This document shows positions 46,137-59,700 of a stretch of 64,000 bases of DNA, one piece after another. Position 1 is the stretch's first letter; each line of letters starts with the position of its first letter. Origin of the DNA: Cordilura impudica (Eukaryota; Arthropoda; Insecta; Diptera; Scathophagidae). Position numbers and translations under genes: made by a program. The notes under the pieces are model-generated. The model saw only the letters and a program-made list of their open reading frames with translations, ran no database searches and was not told the origin of the DNA. The DNA lies in NCBI GenBank assembly GCA_963682025.1, contig OY821518.1:37904559-37968558 (forward strand). The letters are read 5' to 3'.

Positions 46137-47795
46137 ATGAATGAATTCAAAGAAGGTGCAAAACGTAAAAAGAAAACAAAAACTCAAAAATCTAAAATAA
46201 CACACAACAAATTAAAACATCAGCAGCAACATCAACAAAAAAGAAAAATCCAATTAACACAAGAGTTTGAAGATAATGAAAGGGAAGTTACGACTTTATT
46301 GGAAAATAACAGTTTGCTTAGTGAGTCCAGCAATAACAGCAATAGGGATGAAGACAACAAATCGCCTAGTGAACGTTTTTTTTGTGGCACAAACGAAGAT
46401 GGCCAACGGAGTGAAAGTAATTTAAAAACAGATATGAAATTATTATTAAAAACAGATGAAATTGGTAGTGATGATACGGATGAAATAGAAGAAAAATATT
46501 CAAGAGAATCTACGGATGATATCTCTGCCACTACAAGAAGTCTGCAGCCGACCTTGGCTTCCACATTTATAAAAATAGAAGAAGATGGCCTGAAAAGTTT
46601 AATAAGAGTAGAGAATGTTCCATTTTTGAGGACTCAAGAAGAATTTGTGTATAAACCTAAAATGGAATTGGATACCAGTTTGAAGAATTTTTCTTTGGAT
46701 TCAAAATGTGATTCCAATTTAATTTTAATGATGAATCGTTTCATAATGGAATACAAAAGACGCAAGCAAAAGTTGGATGTCAATATAATAAATGCGTTGA
46801 AAAATTCAAAAAATCTTAAAAATTTCTTTAGCTCTGACATTCTATATCGCAGCTATTGTGATTTTAAATTCAAAGCTATTTTTGTTGAACCCTCTCGAGA
46901 CTGCTTGGCTATACCCTCCAAAAAACTTCTCAGCCTACACATCAAGGACTTATGTTTCACCGAACATCCCGATTTGCAGGAAGAACATCGCTTGGCCAAT
47001 AACTTAGAGCTGCTATGCGAACATCGACAGCAACGTCTGCTGGAAAAGATAACAGAAAAATTATATGCCGATTTACAAATCGAACGAAATATTTTAAATG
47101 AACTTTTAAACGAAGCTGAAAATGGTCCTAAACCAGAAAAACATAGCCACAAAGAGAAAAAAGCTTTAAAGATAGAGCAACATATGCAAAAAGTAAAAGC
47201 TTTAAGAGAAAAACTTTACGATGAAGAATTAACGAATAAACAAATCTTGGAAGACATTCTCAACAACTGGAAGAAATTAAAGCAGCTACGCAGCCAACAG
47301 GAACAACAATTTACCCGACTAAAATTACGCATAAAAATCGAAAGTTTGGATGCGGCTGAACAAAAAAATCGTCTTAAATTTTGGACTCAACGTTATGATA
47401 CCGACCTCAATGAACTATATCGCGAGCGTTTGGAAGAATATTATCGTACGAGACGTTTATGGCAACAACGAAAATCATTGGAAGAATATATTTCGAAACC
47501 TCGTAAGCCAGATATTGCTCAATTGTCCTCCCATTTGAGAGAAACTTTCACAAAATGCTTCTTAAACCCCAAAGAACCCCGTATTGACGTTATAAGAGTT
47601 TTTGCTAATGATTTGGTATTTATTGATTTGCCAGGGCCACGGAAGCTGCAGAGTTTTTATATGCGGATATTTTTTGATCGTCAGCTGGTGGGTGAAACTA
47701 GAATTTATCGCTTAGAGAGAGACCTGTGTGTTCGTGTCAATGAAAAGCTGGGTATAATGTTGAATCGGAGACTTCCTAAAGACATCAGAATTAAA
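46137..47795 (+). CDS. Cc2d2a: Cc2d2a exon 1
   Basis: This exon encodes 553 residues from the first in-frame ATG (MNEFKEGAKRKKK). The coiled coil spans about 280-460, and ELYRERLEEYYRTRRLWQQR (~430) is a family hallmark. It ends inside the N-terminal C2 domain at DIRIK, with donor GTGAGT at 47796, phase 0. Reading on past the donor gives only five residues and a stop. Confidence 0.93.
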
Positions 47796-50700
47796 GTGAG
47801 TAGAAACAAATGAAAAATAAAAAAAAAAAAACAGCCAGGTGAAAATGATCATGCATGCTAATCTATGATCAGGGGTCACCTAATGATTTTTAATTTTTTT
47901 CCCCGTATTCAAGTAAAAATTACAAAATAACAAAATATTGATAGAATCAATAATTTATTTTCTTGCTTGTCCATATGTACCGTTGGGACTTTGCTAATAA
48001 CCAAGTTGTAATACACTTCGAAAGAGCATCGCTTTTTAAAATTGTCTGTAGAAATCGTTTAGTTGACGATCTTATTGGCACCTCGTTAACATTTTTGCGG
48101 CACAAGCTAACCTTTTTTTAAAGAGCCAGCTGAAAATAAATAAAATGGAATGAAAACAAATAAGACTGTTAAATTCGGCTGTGACGAATCTCTGATGCCC
48201 CCCCACCTGGATCTTAAACTCAATATTACAATCAATATTTGGTACGGCTACCACTTTCGAACTTATGTCGGTACTGAAATTTTAATTTCGAATGCCAATT
48301 AATTTCTATTATAATTTCTTAGAAAGAATTAATTACTATTTGAAAATGGCATTATTTTTCTTTTACTGAAATAGAAAACCCCTTAAGTACTTCATAGAAC
48401 ACCGATGAAATTCATTACTTAACGCAGCCGGCGTTATAACAACCAAAGTTTCAGCCAAAAAAGAATGTTTTGAGACCTTAGAAGTCACACGATAATTAAA
48501 AAAAAAATCAAATAAAAATTTCCAGATATTAATATAAAAAAAGCAATTTTTAAAATATTTTTATCTGAATTAGATAGTAATATTTAATTTTTAATTTTTT
48601 AACTTTCATTTTTCATATACCATTTTCCATTTTTCATTTTTAATTTTTCATTTTCCATTTTTCATAATTCATTTTTCATTTTTTAATTTTTCATTTTTAA
48701 TTTTACATATTTAATTTTTCATATTTGATTTTTCATTTCCCATTTTTCATATTTAATTTTTCATTTTTGATTTTTCATTTTTCATTTTTCATTCTTAATT
48801 TTTCTTTTTCATTTTTAATTTCTAAATTCTATTTTCATTTTACATTTCACATTTTTCATTTTTCAATTTTCATTTTTCATTTTTCAATTTTCATTTTTAA
48901 TTTTTCAATTCTCATTTTTATTTCTCATTTTTCATTTTTTATTTTTCATTTTTCAATTTTCATTTTTAATTTTTAATTCTCATTTTTATTTTTCATTTTT
49001 CAATTTTCATTTTTCATTTTCCATTTTCTATTTTCCATTTTCCATTTTCATTTATCATATTTCATTTTTCATTTTTCATTTTTCATGTTTAATTTTTCAT
49101 TTTTCATTTTTCAGTTTCATTTTTCATGCTTCATTTTTCATTTTTCATTCTTCATTTTTCATTTTTCATTTTAAATTTTTCATTTATCATATTTCATTTT
49201 TCATTTTTCATAATTCATTTTTCATTTTTTAATTTTTCATTTCTAATTTTACATATTTAATTTTTCATAATTCGCTTTTCATTTTTTAATTTTTCATTTC
49301 TAATTTTACATATTTAATTTTTCATATTTGATTTTTCATTTCTCATTTTTCATTTTAAATTTCTCATTTTTGATTTTTAATTTTTCATTCTTAATTTTTC
49401 ATTTCTCATTTTTCATTTTTCCTTTTTAATTTCTAATTTCTATTTTTATTTTACATTTTACATTTCACATTTTACATTTTTCATTTTTCATTTTTCATTT
49501 TTCATTTTTCATTTTTCATTTTTCATTTTTCATTTTTCATTTTTCATTTTACATTTTTCATTTTTCATTTTTCATTTTTCATTTTTCATTTTTCATTTTT
49601 CATTTTTCATTTTTCATTTTTCAATTTTAATTTTAATTTTTCAATTTTCATTTTTAATTTTTCAATTCTCATTTTTATTTTTCATTTTTCATTTTTCAAT
49701 TTTCATTTTTAATTTTCTATTCTCCTTTTTCATTTTTCATTTTTCATTTTTCATTTTCCATTTTCCATTTTCAATTTTCATATTTCATTTTTCATTTTTC
49801 ATTTTTCATTTTTCAATTTCCAATTTTAATTGTTTATTTTTAATTTTTCATTTTTCATTTTTCATTCTTCATTTTTCAATTTCCAATTTTAATTTTTTTT
49901 TTAATTTTTCATTTTTCGTTTTTCATTTTTCATTTTTCATTTTTTATTTTTCATTTTTCATTTTTCATTTTTAATTTTTCATTTTTTATTTTTCATTTTT
50001 CATTTTTCATTTTTCATTTTTCATTTTTCATTTTTCATTTTTCATTTTTCATTTTTCATTTTTCATTTTTCATTTTTCATTTTTCATTTTTCATTTTTCA
50101 TTTTTCATTTTTAATTTTTAATTTTTAATTTTTAATTTTTAATTTTTAATTTTTAATTTTTCATTTTTCATTTTTCGTTTTTCATTTTTCATTTTTCATT
50201 TTTCTTTTTTAATTTTTCATTTTCATTTTTCATTTTTTATTTTTCATTTTTCATTTTTCATTTTTCATTTTTCGTTTTTCATTTTTCATTTTTCTTTTTT
50301 AATTTTTCATTTTTCGTTTTTCATTTTTCATTTTTAATTTTTCATTTTTCATTTTTCATTTTTCAATTTTTTTTTTCATTTTTCATTGTTCATTGTTCAT
50401 TTTTCAAATTTTATTTTTCAAATTTTATTTTTTATTTTTCATTTTTCATTTTAAATTTTCGTTTTTCGTTAGGGATTATTTTATATTTTTCTTTCATATT
50501 GGCTATATCTTTTTATTATATCGTGATAACGATAAAAAGAATGTGTGTTTTTTGGTATGATTGCATCATTTTTTAATGGCTTCTTTTGAACTGTCAATGT
50601 TGTTGTACAACTGTTATGTTCAACCACTAAAATATTACAACAAACACACTGGGTTTTTTTGTTTTTTAGAGGTTCCTACATATTTCTGCCCGTATCTGAG

Positions 50701-53700
50701 CGCAGTGACTTCCGATTTACCCTATTTTAAACACCATCCTGGTGGGAATAATGGCAAATGATATTATCGTAACCTTACCCAGGTGAATGTTTTTTGTGAA
50801 TGAGCGTGATTTCAACACACAGACGGACAGCCGGACATTGTTATACCGACTCGAGTTGTGATAAAATTGATGAATATATATTCATTATGGGGTCGGAAAT
50901 AAGTTTTTCGACGCGTTACAAATAGCATGACAAACCTATATATACCCTCTGCCACTGAGGTGTGGAGGGTATAGCAAGTAAGAAAATTATTCTAGACCAA
51001 CTATGCGATACCCTACACCATGCATTTAGAAAATAGGTCTTAGGTCGAATGAATTGGATATTGAAAGTTATATTTATTAAAATATATCGGCTGTTATATT
51101 TATATGGGGGTAGGGTCGAAAAATGGACCGATCCTGACCATATTTGGTAACGTTACTTAATTTTTGCGAAAACATATACAAACCAAAATTGAGAAAAATC
51201 TGTGTAACGTTTTTGTTTTTTGATAGATTTAATTCTAGATCGTGAAGCAGCTTTATATGGGGGCTATGACTTAGAATTGTCCTATACGGTTTATTTTTGG
51301 GCTTCTGATTAATGGGTGTATTAAGGACAAAAACCTAATTTCACCGAGATCTATAAGATAATTTGGATCTTGGGACGATTTAAGTCGATCATTTGTATGG
51401 GGACTATGTCTAAACAGGTACCGACTTTCACCAGTTTTAATAGCGTTCTATGGCTGATAGAAGCTTATATACAAAATTCCATCAAAATACATTTATATTT
51501 CCAATCTGCAGTTGGATTACACAATTTTCATGAAAATCGACTCAGAAAGCGATTCTGGGTCAGTCGGTACAATAAAAGGTGATCCAACATTAACTATTTT
51601 TGGTAGTTTTAAACATCAGCAGAAATGCATTATACACCACATCTTGGTACAAATTAGAAATTATTGGTCTGTTAAAACCGACTACGCGATATTCTAAACC
51701 AGAAGTTTTGAAAAAAAGCCATTCGATCCAACATTGCTTTGGTTATAATATGATATAGAAAATAAACATATACCAATTTAAAGTGACATCTATAATATTA
51801 ATAGGCAAGGCGGGTTCTTGTGACTGATATAACTTTAACAGTTTTAATCATATTTTGACCAAACATCCCTTATTTGAAAGTTATTTATGTTTAGCTGTCC
51901 ACCAGATTTACAGATTTGCATCATCTGGAAAATTTTTCTTTATGTAATGCTCATTTAAAGTTGCTACTAACACATACATAAAAATATACAATGCTGTATG
52001 TGTGTTTATTAAATTTGTTAATGTGTTTGCAAAAATTGTGTATGTAAATTCCTGTGTTGAATTGAGAAATATTATTGGCTATAAACCAATAACGACAACA
52101 ACGCAATCGAATTTCATTATAATAATTGCATATCACACGCCCTGTGTTGTATTGTGAATTGCCTAAAATTAGCAAACCTTTTGGTGTTCAACAAATATTT
52201 ATAATGAAATAAATTTAATGAATTAAATACATTTAAAAAACATTGTAGGAAATAAATTGAATGAAAAAATAAAATTTCCCAGAATTTGCACTCGTATTTC
52301 GAGAGCTGGGCTCCGCTAATTATTATTAAATTTTCGCCATCAAATACGGAAAATTTCACATCAGATGCTATATTTAGGTCAAGTATTTTTGGTAGTTACA
52401 AACATCAGCACAAACTCATTATACCAAGACCACAAAGTGGTACAGAGTACAACAAAATATAAAGTTATAGTCAATCTAGATCGAGGTATATGATATTATT
52501 GTAAAACTCAAGGTCATGTATATATGTATGTTTCCCACACACATCTTCATTAACAACCGCTGCTTGACCTGCCTTCCTCTCCTATTCTGCTCATATGTGA
52601 TCCCACGATCCAGGTAGTAAATCACGAATCCAGCTAGCTTTACTTGTGTATTTATTGGACGTAATAAAACGCGCTGAATATAGGTCGGTTCCTGACTATT
52701 AATTGGTTATGGAACCAAATCGCTTATGGAACCAATTCCTTCATACCTTTAAATAACATTTGAATACTCTTATCCGTTGTCCTGCTGCCGATATGAAAGT
52801 CAGTCAGCTCCAATAGACTAGCTAAATTTAAGAAAGTTACGAGGGCGGCTCAATAAGTCCGTGACTTTTCGAACTTCCCTCGTAGTTATTTGAAATACAA
52901 CACTGCTCCCATAAAATCACCTGTTAGTAGACTAATGTAAAATTTTGAGCAAGTTCCGTCATTTACGTTGCGTTTAACAGCTGTTCAGAACATACCTCGT
53001 GGTTTTTTAAAAATGGAAAAAATGAGTTTTAGCCCCCACTGATTATTTCCTATTTTCAAACCTAAAGAGAAGGCTCGGTGGAAAGTTATTTAGTTCCAAC
53101 GATATAATTATTGATCAAAAATGTCTATTTTATGGACCTCGAAAAATCCTATTTTTTGGAAGGAATACAAAAATTGGAGAAACTTTGGACTAAGTATATT
53201 GAGCTAAAAGGAGATTATGTTGAAAAATTAATTTTTTTTTTTTGCAAAAAATCTGTGTTTCATTCTAAAAGTCACGGAGTTATTGATCCGCCCTCGTAAT
53301 AAGATCAGCGACGCCATCCAATGAGCTAAAAGCGCATTTTTATATATACGCCTTTTATAAAAAAAGGGCTAAATTGACAATTTCGGGTTTCTTTTTAACT
53401 GCTTTTGTCGGTTTTTGCCAACAACAGTTCATTAAGATAAAAATTTTGAAGATGTTATTAATTTAAAAAAAAAAAATTTTAAATAATATGTAAATGGAAA
53501 AATCGAGATTTGATTAATTTCAGATTCAAATACTTAACTTTAAAAAGTCAGTCAATGAATATGTACACGTTCTTTGAATTATAAAGTTCATTTAAAATAT
53601 GTGGACAATTCCATATTAAAGCACTGAAATCGAAAGAGTATTCAGTTCAATAAACTTTTTAAAATTCGTAAATACGTAAGTCCGTTAATTCTTTAAATGT

Positions 53701-56700
53701 AAAATTAAAGTAGGGACAATTATAAAATTCCATCAAATATTTCTACTAAAATTATTTTTCAAAATTGTGTATTTAAAGGGCACTAGGACTGAAAATTAAC
53801 AGCTGTAATAAGTGTATTTTACGTATTCCATATTGTTTATTGATATACACTCAAAAATTAACTTCAAATACCAGCGCTTTTTAGTGCTTTACGATTCATT
53901 CTATCTAAGCGCTTTTAGCGCTTTCTGACGTACTGTTTTGTGCTCTTTGCTTAAAAATAAATAAATGTTTAATAGTCTCCCCTAAGTCACTATTCTAGTT
54001 TCTCTACAACTAATAGTTTAAAATCCTTAATCTATTTATTTAAACAGCTTTATAAGAAATCAAAACTGTCATCAGCTCAGAAAATTGCCAATATCATAGT
54101 ACCATTACCACTGCCCTGCACCATTGAACAGGAAACACGTAACATTGCCATAGCATTTTCTTCGCATAAACTACCAATTTCTGGTTATCTACGGATAAAT
54201 CTACAAAGTGATGAGCAAATTTATCCACAAGACATAATAGGCAACTTATTTCCAGCACCACAGCAACATACCAGCATACCCAGGAATATACTTAAGGATT
54301 GGTATCAACGTAAACTGCTGACTCGGCCCGAGAAGGATACGCCACAGACCTACAGTGAAACAGAAGATGACACAGATAGAGATCTAACTAGCCTTAAGAA
54401 TACTTGCACCTTTCAGGAAGATCTTTTGCAGTTTTGTGATCCATCCGAATTGAAAAATAATCGTCGCTTGAGACTTTTACATTCACGCTATATGAAAAAC
54501 GATACTCGAACTAGAGATTTGAAATTTATTCCAATGTTGGATCATGAATTGGAATTTGATTGGGAAACAGAAGAGTCTGTTTTAGATCCCGGCAACTGGA
54601 TGGATCCAATAGATCTGCATAAGCATGAAGGCAAAAAATATTTACGCAATCTGTATACGGCCGTACAAACTCAATGTAATCGTTTGACTAAAGTTGTTGA
54701 AAGTCGTGAGAATTTACTGCTAAACGATGAGCCCATAAGTTGGAGGTAGGTTTGAAGAAATTTCTTAGAGATAACCAAAATAATTACTCTATCTTTATAG
54801 TGCCTTTTTTCAAACTATAAAGCTAATATTGCAGCCTCGTCTTAATATAAATTTGAATAAAGCTTTAACCACATCTACCAGTACTCCAACTTTATCTATG
54901 GAGTATGTACAAAATTTCAAAATAATTTGTAATATAATACGCGCTACGGGTATACCGGTGAGAATTAATGATCCTAATGAAACTGACTCTAAAGCTGGCA
55001 ATAGTCCAGTAGCATCTAATGTTTTTGTTTTACAAAGTAAGTACTCGTATAATAAATATATAATGATCTTAGTTGGTCTTAGTGCTGTTTTTAATTTCAG
55101 ATCTTAAATATTCTAATGTAAGACCTTTTATTGCTGTAAGCTATACGAATAAATTTTGTCGCACTATGACGGCAGAGGGATCAAATCCTACATGGAATGA
55201 ACAACTTATTCTGCAATTAAGGTGAGATTTTGCATACAATTTTTTTTCATAATGCGGAATTCATAGCAGATAAGCATAAGTGTTGTCAAGTATAACACAG
55301 GTCGACATTTCTTGGACCTTTAATTCAAGTTACGGTTTTGGTATGCTGAATCCGATCTTAAACGCAAAATTTTTCCATCGCATTAGGATTTTATGAAATC
55401 CTTACCTAAAATTGCAGAAAAAACCTTTTCCACTATCTTTGGGTCTTAGAAAACTAAAAAATCAACTGTCAAATTTGAGATCCTGTATTGAATTGTATAA
55501 AAGAGGTGACGAAAGTACTGCTACCAAATGATCTATTGTACTGCCCTCTGCTAATAGTTTGTGCCTATAAAATCTCACCCAATCCTGAAGCCCTCAGAAA
55601 TTCGACGATAGTGGTTGGTTCCAGTGATTTTACTTCGCTCCCTGGCATTTGGAAGGAACCCAGGTGCTTTTTCCTCTTATGCATTAAAGCTCCACAATAC
55701 CCCAATATGTGCTTCGCTGATTCTGCCTTCTCATCGCAGAATCTGCACATGGGTTTCGCTTCAATTTCTAACCTGCTCAGATGCTCCCTGAGCCTACAGT
55801 GACCAGTTAGAATCCCGGTTAATATTCTCGGTCCGTTCTTTGATAGTCCGATACATGACCCAAATCTCTTACCGTTGTAGTTACTAACAAGTGTTTTGAT
55901 TACCTTAAGCCTAGGAGGCTCGAGAAAAGCTCCTGTGTGATATGATTCTCACATTCTTTGAGTACGCCTTCCCATATTCCTTTTCCAATTCCACAAAACG
56001 ATTCCGGCCCCATTAGCTTTGTGGAAGCTCCCTTTCTGGCAAGCTCATCCGCTTGCTAATTGCCGCGAATCTCAATATGTCTCGGGACCCAACAAAGGCA
56101 GACCTTATTGTGTCTGCCTAGCTCATTCAGCCTTTGTAGACAGTCCCATACTAACTTAGAACTTACTACATAGGAGCCTAGTGCTCGAATAGCAGCTTGA
56201 CTATCTGATAATATAGTTATGTCCTGTCTTTTGTACTTCCTATTTAAGTTAATCATCCAGCTCCGTAAGTAAGTTTGTGTTTGACAGTTGTATATTAACA
56301 GATGATAGTTGATGGGAACAGTGCTGAACTGAAAGAAAGATCGACAAGTCACGGACTTTTTAATCCACAAACGCATATTCGTAAGACTATAAGTGTTTTT
56401 TGACTAATTAAGTATTTTGTAAAACAAATTTTGAAATGAAATTTAAATTTATTTAAGTCTCTTAAGTTATGAATTCTTGGCTTAAATATTTTCAATAGTA
56501 GTTGAGAGTCTTGCATAAGGATAAGTTGTTCTGCAAGAAGACGTAACCATTTTATTTGTATACAAATAGTTTACTTATTTGAAATTGTTGTTTAAACCCT
56601 ATACAATAATATTCACAAATTATATTTGGAATTTTTTATTATACTAAGCAACTCAGAATCAATTTCTGAGTTGAATTATGGATTTTCGTCCATGTGTCTG

Positions 56701-59700
56701 TCTGTCTGTCCCTTTATTCTTCTGTCTGTTCGCTTGTCCTTCTGTCAGTCTGTCTCTTTTTTCTTTAATTTCTGCGGGCGAAAAAATCTAAAGATATGAA
56801 TGGCGTCCTTCATTATGTGAGATTCAACCCGTGTGGGTCACCTACTCACTAAAAAACCAACTCCCCGTTAGGTATTACTTCGCGGGACTGGTTAGCCCTT
56901 TAGGCTACTCTTGAATTCCGAGATATGGATGCTCTTATTATCTTACGCATGTCTTCTTCTATGCATAGTTTTTGATTGATGGTGGTTACAAAGTTGGAGA
57001 CCGAATGCCTAGTTTCCTTCCATTTCAGCATTGCTCGGGGTCCATGTTTTGATGAATTTCATTGTTCACGATTCGTCGGTATTCTTTAAATCTGGGGCAT
57101 TCATAGATAACATGTTCCGCATCTTCACATGTTCCGCATTATCATGTCATCATTTAAGGAGGTAGCTCCTGAAACCTCCGGGGCCGGTTAAGAAATACGT
57201 CAGGTCATACTTTATCTCGCCGTGATTGCGTTCTGTCCACATCTTAACACTCGGCATCAGCTTGTGGATCCACCTGCCTTTGGGTGTGTTCTCCCACCTT
57301 CTTTGCCTCTGGTTTATTGTCTCCATCCTTTCTCTTTTTTGTTCTCCTGAGGGTTTTCTTTCCTCGCGACGTATATCCTCAGTGCCTCGTCTGCTGCTAG
57401 GCCGATCGGTAGCATTCCGGCTAACAGACCTTCTAATAGTCCTCACCCAGATTGGTGCTCTAAACAGCAGTGTGGTGTTCGCTGCCCTTGCGATGGTTAA
57501 TCTTCGGCTCTGACGGGGTCCACCTGCATTCCGCCGACTTCTAGCATGCATATTCCATATGTACCTTAAAGCACAGCCGATCATCTATCTTGAGTCCTAG
57601 GTATGTTATCGCCTGTGAGAATGCGATTTCAACATTTCCCATTTCTAGTCTCAAGATTTCCCTCTTCCTGCATCCGCTAATAAAATCTGCCTCCGTTCTC
57701 TGTGCGGCAAGTTCTAGTCCAAATGTTCCGAGCCAGGTCCTTACTAAACGGATGGTCTCGTTCGCATACAGCTGTAATTCGTCCAGGAAGCGCAGACTGA
57801 ATACGACGGCTATGCCGTCTGCGAATCGTATGATGTTGGCCTCCTCTGGAGTCTCAAGTTCAAGAACCTGGGTGTACATGACATTCCACAATAACGGCCC
57901 CAGTACTGAGGCCTACTATATCACTGCCGAGGTCGTACGAGGCCATTCCCGAATTAATCACCTATGATCCTCATGAGCTATTTCGGTACGTTAAGCTTCC
58001 GAAGTAAAAGCATTATATGGTTCCAGCCCGCGCTATTATATGCACTCTTTATGTCCAGTATAATCAACGTACAATATTTCTTGGCCATCCTTTCCCCTCT
58101 ATGGCCGGTTTCGCTATTTGTCTCATCCTGTCAATAGCATCTATTGTCGATCGGGCTTTCCGAAATCCATATTGTCTTTCACATAATCCCCGAGTATTTT
58201 CCACAATTGGCAGGAGTCTGCCAAAGTTTAGTACGACTGCCAAGGTCTCGTACGAGGCCATTCCCAGTTCCGTCTCATGCCAAAGAGTTCCTGTGTGCGA
58301 AGTAATCACCTATGATCCTCATGAGGTATTTCGGTACGTTAAGCTTCCGTAGTGAGAGTATTGTACCCGCGCTATTATATGCATTCTTTATGTCCAGTGT
58401 AATCACCGCACAATATTTCTTGGCCATCCTTTCCCCTCTATGGCCGTTTTCGCTATTTGTCTCATCCTGTCAATAGCATCTAATGTCGATCGGGCTTTCC
58501 GAAGACCATATTGTCTTTCGCATAATCCCCGAGTATTTTCCACAATTGGTAGGAGTCTATTGTGTATGACTCTCTCTGTTTGACCCTTTGTCCTGCTGTC
58601 TGTCTGTCTGCCTGCCTGTTTGTCCATCTGTCTTTCCATCTGTCTGTCCATCTATCCGTCTTTTTGCCCATCTGCCCGTCTGTCTGTCTATCTGTCTGTG
58701 TGTTCATGTAAACTTTGTAAGCAAACTAGAGGTCGCAAATATAATTTTTTTTAGTGGAATTCGCCATATAAGATTTCATCGGCTCAAGGACGATCGCCAT
58801 TGTAATTGATGAAAATTGGTCCATATTAAGACCTAGCCCCCTTAAAAAATGGCTGTGAAATCCAGATCATCAAAGAGATGTCTTTCAATTTGGTTTATAT
58901 GTGTTTATTACGTGGTCTACAAATAAACCATTTGTGATATTTTTTAATAAAATATAGAGCTTATTTAAAGTTGCTTTCCGATCAACTCTTTAATCTATAA
59001 AAAAGAAAAAAATATTTCATAGATATTTCTCAGATTAGGTTAGTATATGTTTTTGAATAAAATAAGTGATTTTGCTAAATATGTTAATAATTTGGCGATT
59101 TTCTGACCTTGACCCCAAAGAAAATTAGAAAGCGATATGAACTCTTCTCAAAATTGAAAACGTTGAACACAGCGCTACATAGACTTGTTCATCGCCAGCG
59201 TCCTTCTGCCTATTACTTCCATTCACGCTTAATCAACTATATAACTAAATCATTAGAAGAACAGAATATGGGAATTGTTTCCTATATGAAAGTTAGTATG
59301 AACAAGATGTGCATTTATTCTAAATTTAGCTTTCTTTGCATTAGCATAGCCATATAACCTACAAGTGTTGTGGTAGTATAATTACTAGTATAACCTAAAC
59401 GTCCCGTATAATGAAAAGCTTTTTTTTAGTTGCCAAATAATTCCTCTAGATGGAATTGTAAAGGCATTGTGTATAGTAATGATTTTGCAAACCCAGTTTA
59501 TTGTAATCAATTTATTTATTTACTTCTTTTATATTTAAGGTTATAGTTTCTTAAAAAAGTGCATGGATTAATTCTGAAATCAGATTAGGTTTAACCTTAC
59601 CGAAGATCGTTAGAAAAGTATACTCTGGCCCCGGGGTCTGGAGTCTTATCAAATTTTGTGGGTCGTTTTGATCGTATTGTGATTGAGATTGAATAGCTAA

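Larger units (their letters stand above)
47796..54047 (+). other. Cc2d2a: Cc2d2a intron 1, repeat-filled
   Basis: The intron is 6.25 kb with GTGAGT and AAACAG borders. It holds a ~300-bp head repeat, the TTTTTCA array, GTCY-type repeats, two mini-me copies with a Helitron and a mariner deletion derivative. 53297-54047 is plain AT-rich sequence. I see no coding exon inside. Confidence 0.85.

Noticed and set aside
48725..48976. Phe/His/Ile-rich ORF in the TTTTTCA array
   Set aside because: It is periodic translation of the heptamer repeat with no start context and no domain.
48550..50465. Telomere-like repeat
   Set aside because: The unit is TTTTTCA, not the insect TTAGG, and it is internal to a gene; flies lack telomerase repeats.
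56330..56376. Possible mariner end (AAGTCACGGACTTTTTAATCC) at the LINE boundary
   Set aside because: The match to the mariner terminus at 53260-53296 is partial and no partner end or TA duplication was found.
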